From assembly GCA_029934875.1 (NCBI GenBank), contig JAOZLK010000048.1, positions 1 to 13,621 of the forward strand: a stretch of 13,621 nt of DNA. The letters are read 5' to 3'. A program made the position numbers and the translations under genes. This stretch comes from Bacteroidales bacterium (GTDB lineage: Bacteria > Bacteroidota > Bacteroidia > Bacteroidales > GCA-2748055). Under the pieces are notes generated by a model. The model was not told the origin of the DNA. It did no database searches and saw only the letters and a list, made by a program, of their open reading frames with translations. Each line of letters opens with the position of its first letter. The stretch's first letter is position 1. This document shows positions 1 through 6,871 of the stretch, piece by piece.

Positions 1-303
1 CAACCCATGAAAAAAGGACCTAAAATATCGAGTTATTATACTTATAAGGTGCTTTACGGATATAATATATCCCTCAATAGACATTTATTATCTAAACTAA
101 CATCCATATAGTTAATACCTGGATATAATCCATCTATCCACGATTTATTTGAATCGCTGATTTATTTGCATTAAGCACCAATTTTTTTCCCTTCACGGAA
201 GATATTGTTATTTTAATCACATTTCAAAATTCCGGCACCAGACTTATTGACTTTTATTCTAATAATGAGTAACTTATGATGTTAATCAAAACATTTATAA
301 GTA
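1..303. other. Gene-free AT-rich leader region
   Basis: No convincing coding region is visible here on either strand. The only small plus-strand ORF (7-111, 34 codons) has no recognisable motif or partner. The region is very AT-rich. It contains the 9-base direct repeat GGATATAAT at 58-66 and 121-129; the first copy is the left half of the perfect palindrome GGATAT-AAT-ATATCC (58-72). The final 60 bases probably carry the promoter and leader of the lipoprotein gene that starts at 304. Confidence 0.6.
247..278 (+). promoter_or_regulatory. Candidate Bacteroidota-type promoter of the lipoprotein gene
   Basis: A TTGAC element at 247-251 is followed after about 20 bases by TAACTTAT (270-277). This resembles the Bacteroidota consensus of TTTG and then TAnnTTTG, with one mismatch in the second box. 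It lies 26 bases upstream of the ATG at 304, leaving a short leader. The match is imperfect and the surroundings are AT-rich, so this is only a candidate. Confidence 0.3.
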
Positions 304-888
304 ATGAGAAATTTGAAGTGTGTTTTCATGTTAAGCCTGGTGCTTATGTTCTTCGCGGGCTGCGAAAAAATGGAAATCCAGCCCGACCCCCTGAATGCTG
401 CTGACGATATCTCTCTTAAAAGTGCCGATGATGCCCAATATAAGGGTTCCATGAAGCACTGTGTGCCTTTTAAAGGTGAATTCCAGGTATATGTATCTAA
501 TATTATACATCCTGGCCCCCCTCCGAAAATTCAGGAAGCCGAGGGATTCGGGAAAGCCACCCATCTTGGCAAAGCAAAGGTATATTTAAAGCAGTGGTGG
601 ATGCCGCCAATGCCTCCGCCTACTGGTTTCCCCTGGGCAGGTACCGGATGGGGTGAGGTTGCGTTCACTGCAGCAAACGGAGATATACTAAAGGCAGTAT
701 ATGATGATGCTATTGGGAAACATGTATCTAAAACCCTGGTCTTTGTATCATTCACAGGTCATTTTAAAGATGGGGGTACCGGAAGATTTAAGCATGCAAA
801 GGGTGAATTTAGATGGGACGGAGTATTTAATCCCTTCTTAAATGAGGGAACAACCACTCTGACAGGAAATATTAAATATTCAAAATAA
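304..888 (+). CDS. Small outer-membrane/periplasmic lipoprotein of unknown function
   Basis: The 194-aa product starts with a basic residue and a hydrophobic stretch ending in the lipobox FAGC (Cys20), so it should be lipidated after signal peptidase II cleavage. The mature part is soluble and beta-rich in appearance, with glycine turns such as GDGGTGRF-like text at about 156-162 (DGGTGRF). That pattern, with the preceding FTAANGD (121-127), resembles small beta-barrel proteins of the allene-oxide-cyclase-like type; this is an impression, not an identification. Two proline-rich loops are unusual: HPGPPPK at 69-75 and a Trp/Pro segment at 98-111. The gene stands alone, with its own candidate promoter and a strong terminator, so it is probably monocistronic. 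I do not recognise a function. Confidence 0.8.
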   Translation: MRNLKCVFMLSLVLMFFAGCEKMEIQPDPLNAADDISLKSADDAQYKGSMKHCVPFKGEFQVYVSNIIHPGPPPKIQEAEGFGKATHLGKAKVYLKQWWMPPMPPPTGFPWAGTGWGEVAFTAANGDILKAVYDDAIGKHVSKTLVFVSFTGHFKDGGTGRFKHAKGEFRWDGVFNPFLNEGTTTLTGNIKYSK

Positions 889-914
889 ACTACATCATAC
901 CCATTCTCTTATTT

Positions 915-944
915 AAAAGCCCCTGGCTTCGGCCAGGGGCTTTT
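915..944 (+). terminator. Rho-independent terminator with UUCG tetraloop
   Basis: A perfect GC-rich stem GCCCCTGGC / GCCAGGGGC (919-927 and 932-940) closes on a TTCG tetraloop with the favoured C-G closing pair. It is flanked by AAAA on the left and TTTT on the right. It starts 26 bases after the lipoprotein stop codon. The A/T flanks are symmetric, so it could also stop transcription coming from the right, but no minus-strand gene ends here. Confidence 0.93.
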
Positions 945-1068
945 CTAATACACCTTCCTCAAGCAATTACATCCTTTTCTCCAGGGTTAAATACATGTTA
1001 ATCCTGTGCTTATTATGATTCATTCCAAATAATGATCGTAATTTTCTCATACACCAATTAATATTGTC

Positions 1069-2059
1069 ATGGGAAAATTAGCAGAGGTAAAAGTTAGAGA
1101 AGAAAAAAGAGTTGATCCTTCAAATATCATACAAATTGGCTATCAAACCTTTATCAGGAAGTGAGGTAAAACTGAAATTATGCTTAAACGGCAGGGGTCT
1201 GTATGATTTCCTGGATACACTTGTGGCCCTGGGATTTTTACATAAAAAAGGGAATAAGGAGACTGCTGTCTATTCAAATTCCGCTGACAGCGATTTCTTC
1301 CTGGACAAAAATAAGGCCTCTTACATGGGAGGTTTGCTGGAGATGGCCAACAACCGCCTATATCCTTTCTGGAATTTCCTGGAAGAAGCATTGAAAAGGG
1401 GAACTCCCCAGAATGAAATTCGGACCGGTGAACAATCCCTTTTTGAGAAAATATATGCAGATCAGGATAAGACCCGTGAATTTGTGAATGCAATGGGAGG
1501 TGCCCAGGCCGGGGCTTTCATAACTTTTGCCACGCAGTTTGACTTCTCCTCATACACCACCATGTGTGACATTGGGGGCGCAGGAGCACTGTTATCGGCA
1601 CAGGTGGTGTTGCACAATCCCCAGATGTCCAGCATTTCATTTGATCTTCCTCCGGTCGGTCCCATCGCTTACGAAAACATCAGTAAGATGGGGGTTGCTA
1701 ACAGGGTGAAGATTCAATCTGGTAATTTCTTCACCGATCAATTCCCAAAAGCAGATGTCATTACCATGGGTAACATCCTCCATGATTGGGGTAGGTCTGA
1801 TAAAAAACTACTTATTAGAAAAGCCTATGATGCATTGCCCGATGGAGGAGCCCTGGTCGTTATTGAGAATATTATTGACGATGAAAGACAAGAAAATGCT
1901 TTCGGCTTGATGATGTCTTTAAATATGCTAATTGAAACTGCTGAGGGTTACGACTTTACAGCTTCTGACTTTAAGCAATGGGCTTTGGATGCCGGGTTTA
2001 GTCAAACGTCTGCTTTGCCATTAACAGGACCATCCAGTGCCGTTATTGCCATAAAATAA
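1069..2059 (+). pseudogene. Acetylserotonin O-methyltransferase-like gene, frameshifted by an N-terminal deletion
   Basis: The C-terminal two thirds is a clear Methyltransf_2 (ASMT/hydroxyindole O-methyltransferase-like) domain. It has SAM motif I DIGGAGALL (codons from about 1568), the acidic FDLP loop, the catalytic-type LHDW motif (about 1778-1789) and a typical C-terminus. The natural start appears to be ATG 1069. That frame reads MGKLAEVKVREEKRVDPSN and then IIQIG, as expected for the dimerisation region, but it hits TGA at 1162-1164. The family resumes one frame over at about 1137 with LAIKPLSGSEVK and runs openly to TAA 2057-2059. Roughly 25 residues expected between IIQIG and the KPLSGSE helix are missing, so a short out-of-frame deletion is inferred at about 1135-1142. 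The open frame can be read from TTG 1112 (315 aa), but its first residues are out-of-frame text. A truncated product missing part of the dimerisation domain is the alternative. Confidence 0.72.
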
Positions 2060-2073
2060 GTAAGTCTCAAAAT

Positions 2074-2133
2074 TGTTATCTTGTTTCCCTCAATGAATTG
2101 AGCCCTTAGCTCGGAATAGGAAACAGGATAACA
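2074..2133 (+). promoter_or_regulatory. Long hairpin immediately before the membrane-protein start
   Basis: Arms GTTATCTTGTTTCC (2075-2088) and GGAAACAGGATAAC (2119-2132) pair over all 14 positions, with a single U-G wobble; T2074-A2133 adds one more pair. The 30-base loop contains a smaller perfect repeat CTCAAT-GA-ATTGAG (2089-2102) and a competing one, GAGC/GCTC (2100-2103 and 2109-2112). The right arm ends only 3 bases before ATG 2137, so in RNA it would cover the ribosome-binding region. There is no T-run, so a terminator is unlikely. It may be a translation-control leader or a remnant palindromic element. Confidence 0.6.
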
Positions 2134-2136
2134 GAT

Positions 2137-2658
2137 ATGAGCACATCAGAGTATTTAGCATTTCTACCTATGTTGATTTACGGCATAGCATTGGCTGATT
2201 TATTTCGTCAATGGAGCCGTTTTCTCGACGTGAAACAAATCTTTCTCCCCAGCTTACTCCTGACTGTAATTTTAACAGAGACTGCATTGTACAATGTATT
2301 TCTCTTTGCTGGATTATTGGAACATCTTGAAGGTTTAACCTACGCCAACTATCTCGTTTATCTGGTTCCACCCTTCCTTTTCCTGTTAACAACAATATTT
2401 TTTACACCCGGGGAGGATGCTGACACGAAGGATTACTTCATGAAACACATGCCTGTTTTTATGATTCTTTTTGCCATGTTCATCGCCAGCCATATTCTAT
2501 ACGAACTTAATGAACAAAAATCCGTTTTTGTAATGCGTGCTATTGGAATACTATTGTTGCTGTTTGCAGGAATATTGCGAAAAAAGTGGCTGTTCTACCT
2601 TTTCGCTGTCCTCTGGATTTTGTCACTCTTCACAAAAGCGACCCATATCGCCGTCTGA
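2137..2658 (+). CDS. Polytopic membrane protein of unknown function
   Basis: The 173-aa product is almost entirely hydrophobic. I place five or six membrane segments at about residues 7-23, 37-58, 70-90, 106-122, 132-147 and 151-168. A short acidic, charged loop (GEDADTKD, about 92-99) lies in the middle. There is no signal peptide distinct from the first helix and no catalytic motif I can name. The frame is intact from ATG to TGA, in contrast to the two damaged methyltransferase genes on either side, with gaps of 77 and 23 bases. The three may once have formed one operon. Its start sits just behind a long hairpin that could limit translation. The family is not recognised. Confidence 0.75.
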   Translation: MSTSEYLAFLPMLIYGIALADLFRQWSRFLDVKQIFLPSLLLTVILTETALYNVFLFAGLLEHLEGLTYANYLVYLVPPFLFLLTTIFFTPGEDADTKDYFMKHMPVFMILFAMFIASHILYELNEQKSVFVMRAIGILLLLFAGILRKKWLFYLFAVLWILSLFTKATHIAV

Positions 2659-2681
2659 GAATATAATGGAATTAAAACTAA

Positions 2682-3216
2682 TTGCTTGTGAAAGAGCACT
2701 GGGACAGGGTATATCATAAGACAGCGGTTGAAAAGCTGGGATGGTTCGAAGACAAGCCAGAACCCTCTCTTCGCCTGATAAATCACTGCAACTGATATCA
2801 GCTCCAGTGCAATGGAGGCTCTCAGGCAACGATTAGGTCACAAAAAGAGCAAGAATATCAACTGGATCGTTGATGATCTATGCAACTCGCAAAAACTTCA
2901 TTTACTGGATCAGGTTGATCTATGGCATGACCGGGCGGTGTTACATTTCTTTCTCAAGCCCGGGGAACAGGATGCCTACTTTAAATTACTCAAACACCTG
3001 GTAAAGGAAAATGGATATGTGATCATTGCAGCATTTAATTATAATGGTGCATTAAAGTGCTCAGGCCTCCCGGTTCACAGGTATAAGCAGGAAATGCTGG
3101 AAGATAAGCTGGGTCAGGAGTTCCTGATAAAAAGGTCTTTTAATTATACCTATACCAATCCTACCGGTGATACAAGAGAATACATTTATACTTTATTTCA
3201 AAGAGATGCTGATTAG
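2682..3216 (+). pseudogene. Class I SAM-dependent methyltransferase, lacking the SAM-binding core
   Basis: Two fragments of one methyltransferase lie in different frames. The first (about 2682-2795) reads KEHWDRVYHKTAVEKLGWFE and then DKPEPSLRLINHCN, typical of the N-terminus of a roughly 205-aa class I methyltransferase, and stops at TGA 2793-2795. The second resumes at about 2788 as ATDISSSAMEALRQRLG and continues through VDLWHDRAVLHFF (about 2917-2955) to TAG 3214-3216. The part expected between them, some 25-35 residues holding glycine-rich SAM motif I (a DxGxG-type loop), is absent. The 134-aa ORF from ATG 2812 could still be translated but would not bind SAM by the normal fold. The junction TGCAAC (2787-2792) reads correctly in both frames, as expected if the deletion happened between two copies of that hexamer. 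No proper ATG precedes the first fragment in frame; only TTG 2682 or GTG 2688 could start it. Confidence 0.75.
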
Positions 3217-3245
3217 ATGGAGTTTTTCAGCTCAAAGCAAGGACT

Positions 3246-4490
3246 CTATAAATGCTTAAACTGATCGGCTCCCGCAAGCCATCCCGTTGAGTAAGCTATT
3301 TGCAGGTTATAGCCCCCGGTTTCAGCATCAAGATCGATCATCTCGCCTGCGAAGAAAAGCCCGGAAACGATCTTTGACTCCATGGTTTTGGGTGAGATTT
3401 CTCCCGTGGAGATGCCTCCTGCGGTAATGATGGCCTCTTTAAACGAACGATGTCCGGTAATTGTAAAACGGAAGTTCTTCATAAGATTCCTAATCCTATT
3501 TCGCTCTTTTGATGAAACCTGGTGCCCCTCTTTTTCAGGATCGATCCCTACAATATCCATAAAAACGGGGATCATAGAAGAAGGCAGCCAGTCCCTGAAC
3601 AAGTTGGAGACTCTCTTCTTTCCAGATGCATCCAGGTCCCTTAGCAGCCGGGCATCCAGCTTCTGATCATCCAGGGCAGGCTTTAGATCAAGAGACACTT
3701 CAACTTTGCTTTTCTGGTACAGGGCATCGACCACTATCCTGCTAAGGGTAAGTATAATGGGCCCGGACAATCCAAAATGGGTAAAAATCATTTCACCAAA
3801 ATCCTCTCCCTTTTTTCTATCATCCACCCATACCGTTGCCCTGACATTTTTCAGGTTAAGTCCCTGTAGCTTTGGCGCCAGCTGTCCCCCGGTTTCAAGG
3901 GGAACAAGGGCTGGTCTTACCCGCGAAATAGTGTGACCGGCAGTACGGGCCAGCTCATAACCCTCTCCATTGGAGCCAGTGGCCGGATAGGATTTCCCAC
4001 CGGTAGCCAGGATGACTTTCTTAGCCCTGAACTCCCTGCCATTGGATTGAACGCCCTCAATGCTTTGATTCTCTGTGATCAGCTTTTCGACACGCTCCCC
4101 GCAACGAATTTCCACTTTCAATTCACTCACCCAACTCAAAAGGGCCGTTAATACATCTGAAGATTTATTACTTGTTGGAAAATAGCGACCACCTCTCTCC
4201 CTGGTAGTTTCAACCCCATACTCATTGAGCAATTCAAGAATCTCATGTGAAAAGAAATGTCCAAATGCACTGCGAAGGAAGCGACCATTTGGATATACAT
4301 GCTTAATGAATTCTCCGACTTCGGCGTCATTGGTAATATTGCAGCGCCCCTTTCCTGTAATCAGGAGTTTCCTGCCCTCCTGTCTCATTTTCTCAAGTAC
4401 AAGTACCCGCTTACCTTCCCGGGCAGCGCTCCCAGCTGCCAGTAATCCTGCAGGCCCCGCACCCACCACTATGACATCAAATTTCTCCAT
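3246..4490 (-). CDS. YhiN/HI0933-family FAD-dependent oxidoreductase
   Basis: The 414-aa product (from ATG 4490) is a two-dinucleotide-binding-domain flavoprotein. It has the N-terminal FAD motif VVGAGPAG (residues 8-15), a ribose-binding Glu in VLVLEK (residue 33) and the family signature GRKLLITGKGRCNITN (39-54). A second conserved region, ATGGKSYPATGSNGEGY, lies near residue 165-180. The C-terminal AGEMIDLDAETGGYNLQIA motif is the hallmark of the HI0933-like family. Length and ends match full-length members, which are cytosolic and of poorly defined substrate. An in-frame TTG three codons upstream (4499) is an unlikely start. The gene converges on the damaged methyltransferase with a 29-base gap and no visible terminator, and diverges from the serine hydrolase. 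Confidence 0.93.
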   Translation of the reverse strand: MEKFDVIVVGAGPAGLLAAGSAAREGKRVLVLEKMRQEGRKLLITGKGRCNITNDAEVGEFIKHVYPNGRFLRSAFGHFFSHEILELLNEYGVETTRERGGRYFPTSNKSSDVLTALLSWVSELKVEIRCGERVEKLITENQSIEGVQSNGREFRAKKVILATGGKSYPATGSNGEGYELARTAGHTISRVRPALVPLETGGQLAPKLQGLNLKNVRATVWVDDRKKGEDFGEMIFTHFGLSGPIILTLSRIVVDALYQKSKVEVSLDLKPALDDQKLDARLLRDLDASGKKRVSNLFRDWLPSSMIPVFMDIVGIDPEKEGHQVSSKERNRIRNLMKNFRFTITGHRSFKEAIITAGGISTGEISPKTMESKIVSGLFFAGEMIDLDAETGGYNLQIAYSTGWLAGADQFKHL

Positions 4491-4549
4491 CTTTTGCAAA
4501 GGTATCCATTTCCCGGAGCCTGCTCATCAAATAAAACTAACTTGCTTAA

Positions 4550-5701
4550 ATGGGAAGCATAAAAATCCTTACAAAATTAAAAAGGGTGTACCGGGTCATG
4601 CATCTGTTTGATGAGGGTAAGATTGCAGATAATTTCCGGGGAATGTATCATTTATTTGAGGCCAAAGAGATTGCGGCATCCGATCAGCCCTTTCGCTTTC
4701 CTCGGGGGGAGGAAATCAGCCTGCCTGACCAGTTTACATTTGAAGGAAGTACATACAAAAGCCGTGAATATCTCAACTCGGCGTTTACAAAAGGTTTCAT
4801 AGTCATTCAAAACGATGAGCTGGTTTACGAAAAATATTTTTCGGGCAATAGTGAAAGTACCCGACACATTAGCTGGTCAATGGCCAAGTCGGTTGTTTCA
4901 GCACTTTTCGGAATAGCCATGGAGGAGGGTTTTATTCGTAGTTTGGATCAGGCTGTGGATGAGTATCTGCCCGAATTATGCGGATCTGGATACGAAGGCG
5001 TGCGCATCAAAGATGTCCTGCAGATGTCGGCAGGAGTAAAATTTAATGAAGACTACCGTGCTTTCAGATCGGATATCAATAAGTGGGGGCGGAGATTTGC
5101 TTTTGGCTCCTCCCAGGATAAATTTGCCGCAAGCCTGAAACATGAAAGTGAGCCTGGGACAAAACTGCATTACGTAAGCATAAACACACATGTCCTGGCT
5201 ATGATTATTGTAAGGGCCACCGGCAAAGGCTTAAGCGAATATCTGGAGGAAAAATTGTGGAGGCCGATGGGTATGGAATATAGTGCTTACTGGCTCTGTG
5301 ATGATTCCGGAATGGAGCTTGCCCTGGGTGGATTGAATATCACCCTTCGTGACTATGCTAAAATTGGCCAGCTCTTCCTGAACCAGGGAGCCTGGGGGGG
5401 AGTTCAGATCGTACCGAAAGAATGGGCTCTAGCTTCTGTAACTCCCGATGCCTGGCACCTGATGCCTGAGAACAACAAAGTATTCGGATATGGATATCAT
5501 TGGTGGGTACCCCAGGGTGGAAAGGGTGAGTTTATAGCCATGGGTGTATACAACCAATATATTTACGTTAACCCAGTCACAAGAATGGTTATCGTCGTTA
5601 ACTCTGCTAACCATAGGTTCAATGAGGATGGAAATCCCTATGCCGATCCAAAAGTATTCCTGGAACTATTCCGGGCCATTGGCAAGCAGGCTACTCTTTG
5701 A
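4550..5701 (+). CDS. Serine hydrolase, beta-lactamase/NylB-like (S12 type)
   Basis: The 383-aa protein carries the SxxK nucleophile motif SMAK (Ser110, Lys113) in a typical ISWSMAKSVVSALFGIA context. The second catalytic element is HYVSINTHVL, where Tyr208 and Ser210 replace the usual YxN. A late GYGYHWWVP block (313-321) and the QYIYVNP strand (336-342) complete the penicillin-binding-like fold. These features are closest to the esterase/6-aminohexanoate-dimer-hydrolase branch rather than true beta-lactamases, so an esterase, amidase or peptidase role is more likely than drug resistance. I see no clear signal peptide; the N-terminus is basic (MGSIKILTKLKRVYRV) and probably leaves it cytoplasmic. 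The 3' end overlaps the convergent gene by 11 bases. Confidence 0.9.
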   Translation: MGSIKILTKLKRVYRVMHLFDEGKIADNFRGMYHLFEAKEIAASDQPFRFPRGEEISLPDQFTFEGSTYKSREYLNSAFTKGFIVIQNDELVYEKYFSGNSESTRHISWSMAKSVVSALFGIAMEEGFIRSLDQAVDEYLPELCGSGYEGVRIKDVLQMSAGVKFNEDYRAFRSDINKWGRRFAFGSSQDKFAASLKHESEPGTKLHYVSINTHVLAMIIVRATGKGLSEYLEEKLWRPMGMEYSAYWLCDDSGMELALGGLNITLRDYAKIGQLFLNQGAWGGVQIVPKEWALASVTPDAWHLMPENNKVFGYGYHWWVPQGGKGEFIAMGVYNQYIYVNPVTRMVIVVNSANHRFNEDGNPYADPKVFLELFRAIGKQATL

Positions 5702-6707
5702 CGATACTCTTGCGGTAGGTTCGCAGCTGGTCCTCCACTGAAAGAATATAGGCTCCACTCTCAAAAGAGCTCATATCGATCTTGTATGAGTCTCTACCCC
5801 GGACCTGCCTGGCATATATCAGGCTACCCTTGCTTGTAAATATCCTTATGGTGGAGCTTCCGGCATCCTTATCAAGATTGAGGGTAACAAATCCATTTGT
5901 AGGATTGGGATAGATCAGTGGAGTGTCCAGACCCGAAACGCCAATTCCGACAGTACTGGTAACAGTGACTTCCTGCATATCTGATGCACTGTTCGCACCG
6001 GATATTGCTTTCAGGGTAACTGCATAAGTACCTGTGCCGGCATAAGTGTGTGAGGGATTCTCCTCCTGGCTTATCGTTTCATCCCCAAAATCCCATTCAT
6101 AGGAATCTGCGCCGATTGAAGTATTGGTAAAATCAACTTTCAGTTCATCCGCGATAAAAGTAAAACCTGCTTCTACTGTTACTTTGGGTTCAAAAAGCAG
6201 TGTCTGGTCCTTAAAGTTTGCATCATTGTCCGGGGAGAGTGAAACTGCCTCGGGCCCCTTGGTAAAAGCAATCATTCTCAATGGTCCCTGCTCATGAGCT
6301 TCGGTAAATTCCACATACACCTTATATTCTCCGTCCGCTACAATGGCTCCGTCCTTATCCGTGCAATCCCAGGTCACAGTATGGGTTTGGTGACTTGAAA
6401 GTGTGGCTCCGGTGTTTGCATCGGTAACATCCCCCCCCGAGTTACTATCCCACGTATAAAGGTATTGCTTTCGTTTTTCAGCTCTTAGTTTTCTGGTCAG
6501 GACAAATCCATTTGCATCTTCCACCCATATAGCCAATACATGCCTGGGTGAAAAATTTCCGTTCACTGTAACAGTTCTGACAGTAAAAGTCATGGTTCCC
6601 TCGGTTTTTTCCTGTGCTTTCAAACCACCTGCTGTGGCTGTTAATAACAATAGACCAAGGACCAGTACCTGCGCTAAATATTCTCCTGATCGTATCTTTG
6701 AATACAT
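5691..6707 (-). CDS. Secreted DUF2271-PKD protein with T9SS type A sorting domain
   Basis: The 338-aa product begins with a signal peptide (hydrophobic about 11-28, likely cleavage after LKA at 31). Residues about 38-160 match the DUF2271 pattern: RHVLAIWVEDANG, KRKQYLYTWD, TGATLSSH, HTVTWDCTDKDG and DGEYKVYVEFTE. A PKD domain follows at about 185-250 (YEWDFGDE 203-210, then HTYAGTGTYAVTL 220-232). The last 75 residues are a T9SS type A sorting domain, with YPNPTNG at 266-272, SGAYILSV and a basic end. The protein should cross the outer membrane by the type IX system and be released or anchored on the surface. A weak promoter-like pair (CAAA 6759-6762, CAAAATTTA 6727-6735 as read on +) precedes it, with a spacer rather long at 23 bases. 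Function of DUF2271 is not known to me. Confidence 0.9.
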   Translation of the reverse strand: MYSKIRSGEYLAQVLVLGLLLLTATAGGLKAQEKTEGTMTFTVRTVTVNGNFSPRHVLAIWVEDANGFVLTRKLRAEKRKQYLYTWDSNSGGDVTDANTGATLSSHQTHTVTWDCTDKDGAIVADGEYKVYVEFTEAHEQGPLRMIAFTKGPEAVSLSPDNDANFKDQTLLFEPKVTVEAGFTFIADELKVDFTNTSIGADSYEWDFGDETISQEENPSHTYAGTGTYAVTLKAISGANSASDMQEVTVTSTVGIGVSGLDTPLIYPNPTNGFVTLNLDKDAGSSTIRIFTSKGSLIYARQVRGRDSYKIDMSSFESGAYILSVEDQLRTYRKSIVKE

Positions 6708-6845
6708 GTTTTTTTCAATTTAGCCGCAAAATTTAGGTATTAAAAAACAGCAAGCTCACAAATTTCTGTTAAAAGGAAATAATAAACGGGATCAGCGATG
6801 CAATTAAAAGGGGATAAAAAAGAGGCTTCCAGTATCAGAGAGAAT

Positions 6846-6871
6846 CCGGAAAAACAACAATTATTTTCCGG
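6846..6871 (-). terminator. Weak hairpin at the end of the peptidase gene, possible terminator
   Basis: The inverted repeat CCGGAAAA / TTTTCCGG (6846-6853 and 6864-6871) with a 10-base loop overlaps the peptidase stop codon at 6861-6863. In the minus-strand RNA no T-run follows directly, although a T-rich stretch comes further on. It could slow or end transcription, or merely protect the 3' end. Confidence 0.3.

Noticed and set aside
7..111. 34-codon plus-strand ORF at the window start
   Set aside because: Very short, AT-rich, no recognisable motif and no ribosome-binding or partner signal.
1112..1135. TTG 1112 as the true start of the O-methyltransferase
   Set aside because: The first ten residues from it do not look like the family, whereas the other frame from ATG 1069 does in the same bases; it is more likely out-of-frame text.
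2074..2133. Hairpin as an intrinsic terminator of the O-methyltransferase gene
   Set aside because: There is no T-run after the right arm, and the loop is long; the arm runs directly into the next start codon.
4550..5701. Class C beta-lactamase (antibiotic resistance)
   Set aside because: The second catalytic motif is YxS rather than YxN, no export signal is evident and the pattern is closer to NylB-like esterases.
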